Part shown: positions 53,083 to 63,716 of the stretch, piece after piece | Position numbering within the stretch: the first letter of the stretch is position 1 | How the letters are laid out: the number at the start of each line of letters is the position of its first letter | Assembly: GCF_040958095.1 (NCBI RefSeq) | Contig: NC_091172.1 | Coordinates: 25,810,562 to 25,874,561, forward strand | Origin: Procambarus clarkii | Taxonomy: Eukaryota > Arthropoda > Malacostraca > Decapoda > Cambaridae | Length of the DNA stretch: 64,000 nt | Direction of reading: 5' to 3' | Made by a program: the position numbers and the translations under genes | The notes under the pieces: model-generated | Told to the model about the DNA's origin: nothing | The model's database searches: none | The model's input: the letters and a program-made list of their open reading frames with translations, nothing else

Positions 53083-53307
53083 TGTTCCTCCTCATCCCTG
53101 GTCATATGAGTACATATTTCCTATTGCACATAATATGGTACAGTACTGAATCTCGCGTTATGTTAGTAAAATGAACTTAAGCTTCAATCCTAAGACTTAG
53201 AAACCTTTCTATTGAGTGAGATTAAGAAAGATTAATTTACAAGATCTAGAAAGACGAAGCATATCATATTGATGAAAGGAAATTAAAAAAAACATACAAA
53301 TCAAGTT

Positions 53308-53356
<49 letters not shown>

Positions 53357-53515
53357 CCGATTCTCTTGTTTTGATAGTACTTATAGTAACGATGAAGACC
53401 ATAGTACATATACCGACATACAACGAAATTAGAAAGTAGAAATCGGCACTATTGAGTTGGACAAACTGGAAAACGATTTGTTACTTGGGTTGCTTTGACA
53501 AACCTAAATTAACCT
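53083..53515. other. AT-rich anonymous sequence with (TA)n
   Basis: (TA)n at 53313-53353. No gene. Confidence 0.5.
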
Positions 53516-53690
53516 CCCTACCTTGAGGTTACCTTGAGGAGCTTCCGGGGCTTAGCGTCCCCGCGGCCCGGTCGTCGACCAGGCCTCCTGGTTGCTGGAC
53601 TGATCAACCAGGCTGTTGGACGCGGCTACTCGCAGCCTGACGTATGAGTCACAGCCTAGTTGATCTGGTATCAACCTAGGCCTAATACGC
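53516..53690 (-). pseudogene. LINE-B 3' end: C terminus and shared tail
   Basis: Minus strand reads QLGCDSYVRLRVAASNSLVD, QSSNQEAWSTTGPRGR, stop, then GCCCCGGAAGCTCCTCAAGG and TAACCTCAAGGTAGG. The tail from GGCCTGGTCGACGACCGGGC on is the same as in SINEs at 15361 and 15841. The protein end matches LINE-B at 30500-30560. Confidence 0.8.
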
Positions 53691-54019
53691 GATATATGAG
53701 GCCTAATATAGTACATATATGTGCTATACTAGGCCTAGGAATATTTAAGTTTGATTTTTAGCTTCTTTTATTTTCTAAGAATTCCTTACTAGTCAGTACA
53801 CTACTATTTAAAAGCTAAGTACGTACGAATTAATGACTATTGACGACCGTCACATTAGGTACCGTCTAAACAGGAGGATGGGTTGTATATCAAAACAAAA
53901 CTCCAAACAATATATATAAACTAGAGAAATTTAGATGAAAGACCTGGGTAAATACTGGTTCGTAAAACAGGGTTATATATTTATGAAACAAATTAACGGG
54001 TAACATATAAGAGACGCGG
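53691..54019. other. AT-rich anonymous sequence
   Basis: A small inverted GGCCTAATA/TACTAGGCCT near 53700-53737. No gene. Confidence 0.4.
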
Positions 54020-54130
54020 GTCGTTAGATTGTTTCAAGCGTAGGTTAGACGCTGAATGAGTTTGGGTGGTTCTAAATTGGAGCTGTCTTGAATGGGTCAA
54101 TAGGCCTCCTGTAGTGTCCTCGTTCCTGTG
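54020..54130 (+). mobile_element. Retroelement C-terminal fragment (AATAGGCCTCC family)
   Basis: GATTGTTTCAAGCGTAGGTT, GTTTGGGTGGTTCTA and GTCAATAGGCCTCCTGTAGT. The last part matches, inverted, 27363-27405. Parent element not identified. Confidence 0.45.
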
Positions 54131-54335
54131 TTCGTATGGTTAAGTTAGAGCCTTTTCTTAAGGCAGGAGTAAATAGCAATATTGTGGATCGATTTTCTAG
54201 AGTTATTACTGGAAGGAAATTGGGAGACAAAGGTCAGACTATGGGGGAAAATCAGTCATGTCAAAGTAGTTTAAGAAAACGTTACCTGATTAATCTTTCT
54301 TCACGTGGGAGGAAGTCATTTGTTACACTGAGAAG
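54131..54335. other. Anonymous sequence
   Basis: No repeat or gene recognised. Confidence 0.4.
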
Positions 54336-54727
54336 CAGCAGTTTTGGTAACTACTGAACTACCTCCCTCAGCAGCTTCCTTGTTAACTACTGAACTACCT
54401 GTCTTAGCAGCAGCATTGTTAACTACTGAACTACCTGTCTTAGCAGCAGCATTGTTAACTACTGAACTACCTACCTCAGCAGCTTCCTTGTTAACTACTG
54501 AACTACCTGTCTTAGCAGCACCCTTATTAACTGCTGAACAACCTACCTCAGCAGCTTCCTTGTTAACTACTGAACTACCTGTCTTAGCAGCACCCTTATT
54601 AACTGCTGAACAACCTACCTCAGCAGCTTCCTTGTTAACTACTGAACTACCTGTCTTAGCAGCATCTTTGGTAACTGCTGAACTACCAACCTCAGTAGCA
54701 GCCTTGGTAACTACCGGAACCATCTTG
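54336..54727. repeat. 36-bp minisatellite, 12-residue repeats on both strands
   Basis: About 11 units around TTGTTAACTACTGAACTACC. Minus strand gives a 135-codon frame (54723-54316) of AAKTGSSVVNKE-type repeats alternating KTGSS and EVGSS; plus strand gives LTTELPVLAAAL repeats. Units alternate in a two-unit pattern. Open frames on both strands follow from the unit length, so coding is not proven. Confidence 0.9.
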
Positions 54728-54950
54728 GACTACACGGGCTGATTATATATCATCCGCCTATGAACATTATTGTACAAACCCAAATACGCTACTTCAATTG
54801 ACGCACGTCGATTAAGAGCGAAATCTTGATTTGTAAACAGATTTTCCCTTAAGTGTGTGTGTGTGGGCAGAGCGCCTCATGCTGGGGACTTCCAATTAAC
54901 CATCTCCAATACCTCCTTGAGCCCTTGCCTGAACCGTTGAAAACGCTCCA
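54728..54950. other. Anonymous sequence
   Basis: No gene recognised. Confidence 0.4.
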
Positions 54951-55027
54951 TGTTGTTGTTGTTGTTTCAGACTCAGCTGCTGGAAACAAAACGTTCCAAG
55001 TAGCACGGGCTATGGTGAGCCCGTAGA
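54951..55027 (+). mobile_element. Double-hairpin dispersed element, truncated
   Basis: TTGTTGTTTCAGACTCAGCT, then AAACGTTCCAAGTAGCACGG and GCTATGGTGAGCCCGTAG; ends within the first unit. Confidence 0.7.
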
Positions 55028-55304
55028 CGCTCCATGGCTGCCACGGAGCCCCGTGCGTGTTGCAAGTATACGCTATACTTTCCCTAACCAGGATGTCCGT
55101 GCCACTGTTGTCGTTGACACGTCATGTGTGCAGTCAATGAGCGTCACTCCCAGCCCTCTATTTTGAGCTCGTAAACACGACGGTATGAACCGTAAAATCC
55201 GCTGCGGCCGTTTATGCGGAGGGCAGAGATGTTAATGTTCAACCCGCCTCCCGTATACCACTCGATATGGTTATGAGTTCCATGGGCTGGCCCTGGTTAA
55301 GTTC

Positions 55305-55805
55305 GGGTCAGTGGTCAACCCGGGGTCAGTGGTCAACCCAGGGTCAATGGTCAACCCAGGGTCAGTGGTCAACCCAGGGTCAACAGTCAACCCAGGGCCA
55401 ATGGTCAACCCAGGATCAGTGGTCAACCCAGGGTCAGTGGTCAACCCAGGGTCAACGGTCAACCCGGGGTCAGTGCTCTACCCAGGGTCTGTGGTCTACC
55501 CAGGGTCAGTGGTCAACCCAGGGTCTGTGGTCTACCCAGGGTCAATGGTCAACCCAGGGTCTGTGGTCTACCCAGGGTCAACGGTCAACCCAGGGTCAAC
55601 GGTCAGCCCAGGGTCAGTGGTCAACCCAGGGTCTGTGGTCTACCCAGGGTCAATGGTCAACCCAGGGTCTGTGGTCTACCCAGGGCCAATGGTCAACCAG
55701 GGTCTGTGGTCTACCCAGGGTCAACGGTCAACCCAGGGTCAACGGTCAGCCCAGGGTCAGTGGTCAACCCAGGGTCAACGGTCAGCCCAGGGTCAGTGGT
55801 CTACT
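55305..55805. repeat. 18-bp minisatellite, about 27 copies
   Basis: Unit GGTCAACCCAGGGTCAGT with GGTCTACC and GTCTGTGG variants; some variants form a 36-bp dimer. Frames WSTQGQ and VNPGSV are open on plus and DPGLTT on minus, by arithmetic of the unit. Confidence 0.95.
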
Positions 55806-56041
55806 AGGTCGCGGCTAATCTGTGTGGTTGGTGGATTTTTCCGGTCATGAGCACTTCATGACAAAAAAAGGAATGGCTTTGTGGTTATGGGTAAAGGTGG
55901 CTCCGTGGGGCGGGCGGCGTGGCGTGGCTCAGGTGTAAGCGGGAGACATTAGCTGTGAGGTATTGGTCCTGATCACCTGCGTCCTGTCATTACTGGCAGA
56001 CCCGCCCCAGCCTTACCTGTGTGTTGCTCTAATGTTACGTT

Positions 56042-56335
<294 letters not shown>

Positions 56336-56336
56336 T

Positions 56337-56375
56337 CTGATGGTGCCCAACCACTTGGACAGTCGGGAATTGGCA
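56337..56375 (-). mobile_element. SINE 3' piece
   Basis: GATGGTGCCCAACCACTTGG ACAGTCGGG, as at 50612 and 34664. Confidence 0.5.
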
Positions 56376-56399
56376 TTATATATATCACGTGAGGTTAGG

Positions 56400-56605
56400 T
56401 GAGTTAGAACCCCAATCGAGGGGACTGGACAGTCTTATACCCTGCATTCTCATTGGTCGGCTGGAACGGCTGGTGTCTTGGTCTGTCAATTAGTAGAATG
56501 TGACTAACTGTAAGCTGGCTGGTGATACTGGTACTTTGATCAAGTGTTTGACATGTAGTACTTCAGCTATGTCAGGTCTTATATTGTCCCTGTAACTGTT
56601 TTATT
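56400..56605 (-). pseudogene. Penelope-like endonuclease C-terminal fragment
   Basis: Minus strand reads TGTIRPDIAEVLHVKHLIKV, parallel to SRRLDISEALHIKKSKPAIN in the 27.4 kb copy, then a segment from TTCCAGCCGACCAATGAGAA on that is shared with 58255-58330. Adjacent to (TA)n. Confidence 0.5.
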
Positions 56606-56612
56606 GGTAGTT

Positions 56613-56616
56613 GATA

Positions 56617-56697
<81 letters not shown>
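56613..56697. repeat. (TA)n microsatellite
   Basis: TA array of about 38 units after a short TATATATATTATATA start. Confidence 0.97.
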
Positions 56698-56700
<3 letters not shown>

Positions 56701-56992
56701 GTAGTGTTTCCCACAGACCTACGACTAACGAGACCAGGGGTAGGCGGGTTAGTGTGCCCAAACGTCTCCGCTGATCCACCTGTGTCCAGGTGGAGATGAG
56801 AGGCAGCCAGGCCAAGGAGGAGCACTAAGTACTATACTTCCTCCTTGGGCAAGTGGCCAGGTGATGGGATGGGTAGAAGATGGGAAGATATGGGAGGGGC
56901 GGTGGCATAGGAGGTTGGGGTAATGGGGAGGGAAGGATGTTGTTTGTAAATAAAAGATTTTGATGGTGATGTTGAATTGGAAATCGTTCACA
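56698..56992. other. Anonymous sequence
   Basis: No repeat or gene recognised. Confidence 0.4.
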
Positions 56993-57508
56993 GCATGCTG
57001 TCATATTCAACATGCCCAACATGCTGTCATATTCAACATGCCCAACATGCTGTCATATTCAACATGCCCAACATGCTGTCATATTCAACATGCCCAACAT
57101 GCTGTCACATTCAACATGCCCAGCATGCTGTCATATTCAACATGCCCAGCATGCTGTCATATTCAACATGCCCAACATGCTGTCATATTCAACATGCCCA
57201 ACATGCTGTCATATTCAACATGCCCAGCATGCTGTCATATTCAACATGCCCAGCATGCTGTCATATTCAACATGCCCAACATGCTGTCATATTCAACATG
57301 CCCAACATGCTGTCATATTCAACATGCCCAGCATGCTGTCATATTCAACATGCCCAGCATGCTGTCATATTCAACATGCCCAACATGCTGTCATATTCAA
57401 CATGCCCAGCATGCTGTCATATTCAACATGCCCAACATGCTGTCATATTCAACATGCCCAGCATGCTGTCATATTCAACATGCCCAGCATGCTGTCATAT
57501 TCAACATG
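56993..57508. repeat. 26-bp minisatellite, about 20 copies
   Basis: Unit TTCAACATGCCCAACATGCT GTCATA, with CAGCATG variants. The plus strand has no stop trinucleotide, so all three plus frames are open with a 26-residue period. Confidence 0.96.
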
Positions 57509-57748
57509 GCCAACATGTTCTCATACATACTATGGCCAACATGAATGTTAGTCCTGGCTTTGTTGCTGTCGACTCTTTGTCTTTCTTAGTACATAGCTCT
57601 ATGGTCTAACATCAGCTCTTGTACCACTTGCGGGCTATTCATGCCCGTGCCACCTCTTGGGTGACGTAATCTTTATGAATCAATCATCAATCAATCAACT
57701 CTCAGCTTCCATGTGTCTCACTGTTCTATCTCACCTCACACTCTTCAC

Positions 57749-57750
<2 letters not shown>
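57509..57750. other. Anonymous sequence
   Basis: No gene recognised. Confidence 0.4.

Positions 57751-57826
<76 letters not shown>
57751..57826. repeat. (TC)n microsatellite
   Basis: About 38 CT units. Confidence 0.97.
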
Positions 57827-57830
<4 letters not shown>

Positions 57831-57991
57831 GATGTAAGCATTTTATACAGTTTGTATAGATATGTATACAAAAAAAGTTGTGACATTTTTGCATATATTT
57901 AGAGAGGCGCGACAGTGGCAGTCATCTGTGAAGAGCAGGTGTCATTAGAGGCTGTATATTCTGCCATATTTCCCCTTCCAACAGAGCGAGT

Positions 57992-58165
57992 AATGGTGGT
58001 GGTGGTGTGTTGGTGGTGGTGGTGTGGTGTGGTGGTGGTCGTGTTGGTGGTGGTTGTCGTGGTGTAGTGTGTGGTGGTGGTGGTGGTGGTGGTGGTGGTG
58101 GTGGTGGTGGTGGTCGTGGTGTAGTGTGTGGTGGTGGTGGTGGGTGGTGGTGTGGTTGTGGTGGC
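57992..58165. repeat. (TGG)n-rich microsatellite
   Basis: GGTGGTGGTG with TGTGGTGTGG and GTCGTGGTGTAGTGTG blocks, the last repeated at 58042 and 58112. Confidence 0.95.
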
Positions 58166-58254
58166 AGCTATAGTTTGGTGTACATTGGACACTGGTGATA
58201 GTTGTAGTGGTGGTTGTTGAGAACAGGTGGTTAACCTGTTAAGTGTAGTGTGTA

Positions 58255-58545
58255 ATTTGGTGCTGCATTCTCATTGGACGGCTGAGGGTACGTGGGCTGC
58301 AAACTGGCAGTTCTCTCTTCGTCTTGTTAATTGAATTAAGTACTTGGATGGGCGCTGGCTGTTGATACTTGATAGACATCTTCGGCGAGTGTCTGGTTGA
58401 GAGAAGTAAGGTGTGATATTTAATGATTAGTTAATTATGCATTCTCAGCCTCCTTGAAAGAACTGTTGTCTTGCCTATATATTGAGAGCAATGGTACTAC
58501 CTCCAAATAGACATGTAAAGGTGCAGATAACCTTCATCTGTTTCA
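58255..58545 (-). pseudogene. Penelope-like endonuclease fragment
   Basis: Minus strand from 58540 reads CTFTCLFGGSTIALNI, stop, ARQQFF, aligning with FTCTLGDCKPQRSQDIGKTT MSL of the 27.4 kb copy; AGGCAAGACAACA is conserved at DNA level. It continues to the GCATTCTCATTGGACGGCTG segment shared with 56435-56460. Confidence 0.5.
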
Positions 58546-59414
58546 AGATGTTCCCTTTGGTAGCGAGAGAGGTCTTCGTGAGGCAATTTGTGACCTTTTT
58601 AACTACTGTATTACTTAGTGTGGCGCTGTGCTGTTACCAGCCGCCATGGCTGCGTGGGCTGGTGGAGTCCTCTGGTGGTGATGGTCAGTGTTTAAGCGCA
58701 GCAGTCTGCCAGGTGGTTTATGGTGTGGGCTGCGCTCGTTAACCACTCTACTACCTCTTTATCGCCTCGTTAATTGTAACCTTTTAATCAGGTTCCGAGA
58801 AGTAATTCCTTCAAGCTCGGGCGGCTGTCCACGTCAATGTTATACATTTTGGTCTTTCGACATTTTTTGTTGAAATTGTTTAATTAACTTTTGTTATTAT
58901 ATATATACACACCCGGCGGTGCCCGTGGTAGTCTGTCTGTCCCCCTCACCCCCCACCCCATACTTCCCCCCCGTCTTATTTTAACATCTCTCCACCTCCC
59001 TCCTTCTTCCATTTCCCTTTTTCCTACCCCCCCTCCTTTTGTCACCTTCATCTCCCTCCCCATCTTTCCCCCTTCCCCTTACCTTCCCCTCACCTCCCTA
59101 CCCTGCCCCATCCAATCTCCAACAGACAGAAATTGGCATATAGAAGGAAGGAATTGGCATATACAGAAATTTATACATATAGAAGGAAGGGGCGGCCGGC
59201 GGGACTCGGGTGTCTTCCCCTCACTCTCCTCCCTTTCTTAGCCCCCCGCTCCCCTTGACCCACTCGTCTCCATCCCCTTAGTTCTTCCCTTCTCCCCCCC
59301 CCCCTTTTCTTTGCCTAAACCCTTTCCTCCTGCGTCTCTCCTCTCGCCTTTCTCAAAAAAATTAAGTACCACTGAAACATCCGTATGAGTCTCTCAGATA
59401 TTTTGTTATTATTG
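58546..59414. other. Anonymous then pyrimidine-rich sequence
   Basis: 58920-59350 is C/T-rich. AGAAGGAAGGAATTGGCATATA is nearly repeated at 59138-59165. No gene. Confidence 0.45.
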
Positions 59415-59567
59415 ACACATTTAGGTACATCTACATTTGTGCAGCTGCCCTAGACTATATGAAGGGGAGTACAGTGTGTGTCAAAACACGTAGCTAGCTT
59501 TTTGACACACTGTACTCCCCTTCATATAGTCTAGGGCAGCTGCATAAACGCAGATGTACCTAATGTG
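59415..59567. mobile_element. Foldback element, ~70-bp arms
   Basis: GCAGCTGCCCTAGACTATAT ... GTGTGTCAAAA is mirrored by TTTTGACACACTGTACTCCC ... TCTAGGGCAGCTGC, extending out to ACACATTTAGGTACATCT/AGATGTACCTAATGTGT. The loop is CACGTAGCTAGC. No coding sequence. Confidence 0.85.
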
Positions 59568-59609
59568 TTAATAATAAAAAAAAGTGTGTAAAAAAAAAAC
59601 TAGCTACAT

Positions 59610-59836
59610 GATGCTAAAATTCCCATCACACAGGATGGTTAGTCATACAGGGCCATGTGTTCAGTAGCCTACACTGGCAAATTTTGGGTGCATTATGAGT
59701 ACCTGGAGCTCTACAATTACTTTATTCACTCCCGTGTTCTTGAAGATATCCTCATAATGTACCCAAACTGGCCAGTGCAGGTTATTGAACATATGACCCT
59801 GTATGTCTAACCATCCTGCGAGATGGGGACTTTTAG
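59610..59836. mobile_element. Second foldback element, ~88-bp arms
   Basis: ATGCTAAAATTCCCATCACA ... GTGCATTATGAG mirrors CTCATAATGTACCCAAACTG ... GGGGACTTTTAGTAC at about 80% identity, around a 46-bp centre. Parts of this and the previous foldback are joined in the copy at 25524. Confidence 0.8.
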
Positions 59837-59939
59837 TACCACTGCTGCCTTATTCACTCTTGTGTTCTCTCAGAAAAACATATTATTACCTCTAACAACT
59901 CCACGGAAATCACACCATATATTTCACACTTGACTATGA

Positions 59940-60093
59940 AAATCGCCTGGGGGTGTTTAACGTAGCTAATGTTTCTTAAAGCATTTAACTTGGTCTACCA
60001 TACGACCAGCGTAGGTCTATCCTCTACCCCAGACCATCCCCCCTGCAAATTTGGGTGAGGCCCAAGTGTCTGGCCTCCGACGTTGGACAGACA
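59940..60093 (+). repeat. Dispersed repeat, partner at 5930-6060
   Basis: CAGACCATCCCCCCTGCAAA and GTCTGGCCTCCGACGTTGGA; weakly conserved with the reverse complement at 5930-6010. Confidence 0.4.
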
Positions 60094-60607
60094 TTTTTGT
60101 AGCTGGCTGTATCATTGGGCTCTACTGTATTTGGTTCTAACATGCGGTTCTGCTGTAGCTGGCTGTATCATTGGACTCTACTGTATTTGGTTCTAACACG
60201 CGGTTCTGCTGTAGCTGGCTCTATCATTGGACTCTACTGTATCTGGTTCTAACACGCGGTTCTACTGTAGCTGGCTGTATCATTGGGCTCTACTGTATTT
60301 GGTTCTAACACGCGGTTCTGCTGTAGCTGGCTGTATCATTGGGCTCTACTGTATCTGGTTCTAACATGCGGTTCTGCTGTAGCTGGCTGTATCATTGGGC
60401 TCTACTGTATCTGGTTCTAACATGCGGTTCTGCTGTAGCTGGCTCTATCATTGGACTCTACTGTATCTGGTTCTAACACGCGGTTCTACTGTAGCTGGCT
60501 GTATCATTGGGCTCTACTGTATCTGGTTCTAACACGCGGTTCTGCTGTAGCTGGCTGTATCACCGGGTTCTACTGTATCTGGTTCTAACATGCGGTTCTG
60601 CTGTAGC
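60094..60607. repeat. 56-bp tandem repeat, nine copies
   Basis: Unit GTAGCTGGCTGTATCATTGG, GCTCTACTGTATTTGGTTCT, AACATGCGGTTCTGCT. Two subtypes (GTATCATTGGGC, CTATCATTGGAC) recur as blocks. Confidence 0.95.
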
Positions 60608-60697
60608 TTGGACCAATAACCTGCGTTAAATCATTCGTGACCGCCTACGTTTTCGATGCTACAATATTTCCACCTCACTCTGCCTTTGGTGTCATAT

Positions 60698-60886
60698 TGG
60701 CGAAGCTGCGGGTGACAGGACTGCCAGCTAGTCCCTGTCATGGCTGACCTAAAACTAGTCTGGCGAAGCTGCGGGTGAGAGGACTGCCAGCTAGTCCCTG
60801 TCATGGCTGACCTAAAACTAGTCTGGCGAAGCTGCGGGTGAGAGGACTGCCAGCTAGTCCCTGTCATGGCTGACCTAAAACTAGTC
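60698..60886. repeat. 63-bp tandem repeat, three copies
   Basis: Unit begins CTGGCGAAGCTGCGGGTGAG and ends CCTAAAACTAGT. Being divisible by three it yields a 21-residue repeat on the minus strand (TSFRSAMTGTSWQSSHPQLR Q). Confidence 0.93.
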
Positions 60887-61194
60887 ATTACACAATAATC
60901 TAATTATAATAATCAACGTATAATAATCTAAGTAATTATAGCTTTCACGCCATAGTTCAACATGCGTACTTCTGTGATTCTGTCCTAAATTATAGTTCAT
61001 TATTACCAAATATAATTTTTTGTGGGGTATTCCGAACATGCACATCATAAAACATATGTAGCCCAATCGCTTTGGCAATTCCAAAGTCATTTAGATTAAA
61101 AGGGTACAGGGTGGGTACAGCTACAGTCGGCTGCTGACTCCTATTAGGAGGCTGAGAGCCTTCCATTAACATAGCTCATGATAAGCCTTACACT
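60887..61194. other. AT-rich anonymous sequence
   Basis: No gene recognised. Confidence 0.45.
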
Positions 61195-61325
61195 ACTAGC
61201 TTTTCCCTGGAACGCGACCCGCTAAGCGGCTTGGAACCAGGTCCTCAGTTACTGCTGGGTGAAGAGGGACAAACTGTTAAAAGGATTGGTGCCCAGTCAT
61301 TCCTCTCTGGCCCGGGTGAATACTC
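61195..61325 (-). mobile_element. SINE core fragment
   Basis: Minus strand CTCTTCACCCAGCAGTAACT then GAGGACCTGGTTCC matches the SINE core (CACCTAGCAGTAAATAGGTA CCTGG) loosely; the upstream part ends at CCCGGGCCAGAGAGG. Confidence 0.5.
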
Positions 61326-62160
61326 TCGACAGGTATTACTTGTAGTGATCTATTTATGAGATTGTGAGTAATAACGGGGTAATATTACCGAGAATGAGTA
61401 TTTCTCTCATATACCGCTGTTTGGTTATCCCGGTCTGTCTAGATAACCGTCTATTTATCCTGCTATCAGGGAGCTTATCCTGATCGCTCGTTCGAAGCTC
61501 CTCAGTGCTGCAATTAATGTTCTCATTAATTGATATACATCTCGTTAGTATGCGTTGGTTCTGTATTATTCCTCATCTCAACGAATGAAGTGTAAAAATC
61601 CATTTATTCTCCATGAGTAACTATTCTAACAAAAAAAAAACAATTAATAAAGATATCAATAAAAAATACATTTGAAGGCCACAACAATAGCGACCCCCCC
61701 CCCCCCACCTCCCCTTCTACTCTTCTCGTGATTTGTTAATATGGAAAAGACCAGAACTAATGGCCCAATTGGCGCCACAGTGGACTCGTTATCCAAATGA
61801 TAGTTATCAGCCAACATCAAGGAGCAACAAAAAGCAAAAACATTCGCCATCAACCAAAGTGTTGTCACTATCAAAAAATTACAGACTGCCCCCCTCTCCC
61901 CCTCGTAATAAAAAAAAAGGAGAAAAAGCATGAGGGGTGAGTCAATGGGTCACACTATACATCCTCTCATTCATACTTCCTCTAGTGGGGGGGTGGGGGA
62001 GGAGGGGGAGGACTGTGGGAGTTTATGCTAGAGAGCACTATTGCTCGTGTGCAGTAGTGTGTGTGTGTGTATTTATGTGATATATCTTATATATAGGGAT
62101 CTAGGGTCCCTGTAACATAAACAGTCCAGCTGGGACCACCCACTAGTGGGGAAAAAATAG
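61326..62160. other. Anonymous sequence, no gene seen
   Basis: C run at 61694-61710 and G-rich tract at 61986-62010; short TG run at 62058. Confidence 0.45.
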
Positions 62161-62922
62161 CTGGTGCCATGCTCAGCGCCGCAACATCAGACAAGGAGAA
62201 AGCCCGCCTCAGAGCAGTGCGTGCCCCCCATGCAGGAGACTTCCTCCTGGCAGTACCCATGTCAGCAATGGGCACGCGCCTAGATCCAGAATCCCTTCGT
62301 GAAGCGGTGGCCCTCCGCCATGGTGCCCCAATTCACACTGAATACAAGTGTATTTGCAACAGGGTGGAAGCAGACCAATACGGACTGCATGGGTTGCACT
62401 GTGGAAGATCCAAGGACTGGTATGCAAGACACAAAGAGGTCAGAGACATCATCAAGAGGAGCCTCGTCTCAGCTCAGTGCCCAGCGGAGAGAACCTCGTA
62501 TCCTAGAGGTCCAAAACCCGGATGACCCCGCACTTCGCCCTGATGGCATCACTATATACCCCTGGAAGAGGGACAGACAGCTGGTGTGGGACTACACATG
62601 TGTATCCACCGTGGCTGACACTTACATACACTTCGGTGCTGATCAAGCAGGTGGGGCGGCCAACCACAGGAAAACAGCAAAATCAACCAAGTACAGGCGA
62701 CTAGAAGGTCAATACACCTTTGTTCCCATAATGTCTGAGACGCATGGCCCCTGGGGCAAGAGTGCCTTGGGACTCCACAAAGAATTTGATTCCAGGCTCC
62801 TTGACATCACCAGAGACCCACGGTCTGCCAGTTTCCTGTTTCAGCGCCTCAGTGTGGCGATCCAGAGGGGAAATACCTACTGCGTCCTCGGTTCCTGTCC
62901 GGAAGCGGAAGAGCTCTAAGAG
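62161..62922 (+). pseudogene. R2-like LINE C terminus with restriction-like endonuclease
   Basis: Frame 1 (62169-62522) reads AGDFLLAVPMSAMGTRLDPE, LREAVALRHGAPI, then CICNRVEADQYGLHGLHCGR (CxC...H...C zinc-binding pattern) and WYARHKEVRDIIKRSL, the R-H motif that precedes the endonuclease. A frameshift near 62495 leads to LRPDGITIYPWKRDRQLVWD, the PD...D catalytic motif of the restriction-like (PD-(D/E)XK) endonuclease, then VADTYIHFGADQAGGAA, TKYRRLEGQYTFVPIMSETH and ASFLFQRLSVAIQRGNTYCV to a stop at about 62918. This domain nicks target DNA in R2/CRE-clade retrotransposons. The RT part is absent; 5'-truncated and frameshifted. Confidence 0.75.
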
Positions 62923-63055
62923 ATCCATAACCTTTAAATCTTATTGTATGAACTAATGTACATTTTGTAACCTCTAAATATTTAATAAGGCACAACAAAA
63001 CACAAAATGAAGGGGGTGGTAGGAGAAAAACACACAGAAACTGTGTGTGTATATA
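62923..63055 (+). mobile_element. R2-like LINE 3' UTR
   Basis: AT-rich, weakly like 28225-28310; ends beside a short TG/TA run at 63042-63069. Confidence 0.45.
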
Positions 63056-63398
63056 TATATATATATATAATATTGTTAAATATGACCGAAAAAGTAAGAT
63101 TAAAAATTCTAACACGAATTTTCTCAATATTTCTTATGTATCTTTTCACTGTCGATGGTAATTGAAAAATCAATTTTCCAAAATTCATTTTTATTTCTAG
63201 TCTGACGCGACGCTTGAACGCGTTTCTTAATAACTTACTACATTTTCAAAGACTTTAGTTTACACACACAACTGTAACCTGAAAACACTAAACAGTGTCA
63301 GCTAATCCATCATACTTATACTCGCATTTGGGTGAAGTGATATAGTGCAACAGTTTTGGATGAGGTGAACAAACTTGTGACAAATACAAGACAGAACA
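63056..63398 (-). mobile_element. Penelope-like element 3' tail
   Basis: Same tail as 27060-27396: AAATATGACCGAAAAAGTAA next to (TA)n, ATTTTCTCAATATTTCTTA, GACTTTAGTTTACACACAC and GGGTGAAGTGATATAG. It is cut by SINE-C at 63400. No endonuclease part here. Confidence 0.7.
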
Positions 63399-63399
63399 C

Positions 63400-63669
63400 A
63401 TATTCAGTTGCATATAGTCCTGGGGACCATTCAGGCTTGTTCACATTTGTGTTCCTCACGTGTGCCCCAAAGAATGAGGTGATTTGATAAAATGCTATAC
63501 CCAAGATTACCATCCGGGTGCTGGCGGGGGGGGGGGGTTCAAATAGCTTTGGCTATCACCTCCTTTTGTCTGGTCGTGATGGTCAAGCGGATTAAGGCGT
63601 CCTGTACATACCAGTTGCGTTGCTCCTGGCAGTATGGGTTCGAGTCACTTCTGGGGTGTGAGTTTTCAG

Positions 63670-63670
<1 letters not shown>
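63400..63670 (+). mobile_element. SINE-C, full-length copy
   Basis: Starts CAGTTGCATATAGTCCTGGG, continues GGCTTGTTCACATTTGTG, a G run in place of GGCGGTGGGGTGG, then GATGGTCAAGCGGATTAAGG (A box), GGGTTCGAGTCACT (B box) and ends TGAGTTTTCAGTTATATA in TA repeats. About 90% identical to the inverted pair at 40026-40501. Confidence 0.85.
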
Positions 63671-63707
<37 letters not shown>

Positions 63708-63716
63708 TATATATAT
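63671..63716. repeat. (TA)n microsatellite at SINE-C tail
   Basis: About 22 TA units with one interruption. Confidence 0.97.

Noticed and set aside
55267..55850. WSTQGQ-repeat protein
   Set aside because: The 18-bp unit gives parallel open frames on both strands without coding bias.
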